A DNA stretch of 6,299 bases, taken from positions 1 to 6,299 of the forward strand of contig JAGLEB010000037.1 in the NCBI GenBank assembly GCA_023145275.1, read 5' to 3'. Below the pieces are notes generated by a model. It did not search any database and was not told where the DNA came from. It saw only the letters and a list, made by a program, of their open reading frames with translations. Numbering within the stretch: position 1 is the stretch's first letter; every line of letters starts with the position of its first letter. The DNA comes from Flavobacteriales bacterium. GTDB lineage: Bacteria > Bacteroidota > Bacteroidia > Flavobacteriales > JADGDT01. This document shows positions 6,249-6,299 of the stretch, piece by piece. A program made the position numbers and the translations under genes.

Positions 6249-6299
6249 TGCCTTTTACCTTAACTTAGGTTATAAATTATGGCTAAGTTCTAATTGTCA

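Overview
The window looks like Bacteroidota chromosomal DNA. The partial gene at the left edge encodes a class of 1-pyrroline-5-carboxylate dehydrogenase (ALDH4-like) that is common in that phylum. The DNA is AT-rich, and none of the gene starts has a clear Shine-Dalgarno sequence, which also fits. The assignment rests on protein recognition and composition, not on a database search.

Layout. Positions 1-419 (+) hold the last ~138 codons of the proline-catabolism gene. A strong hairpin terminator follows at 474-507. The rest, 6110 down to 509 on the minus strand, is one tightly packed four-gene operon. In transcription order it encodes a FadR-type GntR regulator (6110-5418), an FAD-dependent glycerol-3-phosphate dehydrogenase-like protein (5415-3772), an FAD-binding enzyme resembling alkyl-dihydroxyacetonephosphate synthase (3770-2076), and an FGGY-family carbohydrate/polyol kinase (2086-509). 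Junctions are 2 nt, 1 nt and an 11-nt overlap. The two transcription units converge on the shared hairpin. Positions 6111-6299 are non-coding and carry a FadR-like palindrome, a weak promoter candidate and a patch of degenerate GGTTA/TAACC repeats.

How the genes may work together. Two observations point to lipid metabolism rather than plain glycerol use. First, the regulator's DNA-binding domain is strikingly like that of enterobacterial FadR, and the palindrome just upstream of its own gene has the FadR-type core GGTC-N-GACC. Second, the middle enzyme retains the AGPS histidine triplet and other AGPS active-site positions, and AGPS is the enzyme that makes the glycerol ether bond. With a kinase whose substrate-pocket positions differ from glycerol kinase, this suggests a hypothetical route for glycerol ethers: alkylglycerol, then alkylglycerol-3-phosphate (kinase), then alkyl-DHAP (GlpD-like), then ether exchange or cleavage (AGPS-like) to give DHAP or acyl-DHAP plus a fatty alcohol, under control of a lipid-responsive repressor. 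The families are well supported. The pathway, its direction and its substrate are inference. An ordinary glycerol or other polyol route, or ether-lipid synthesis, remains possible.
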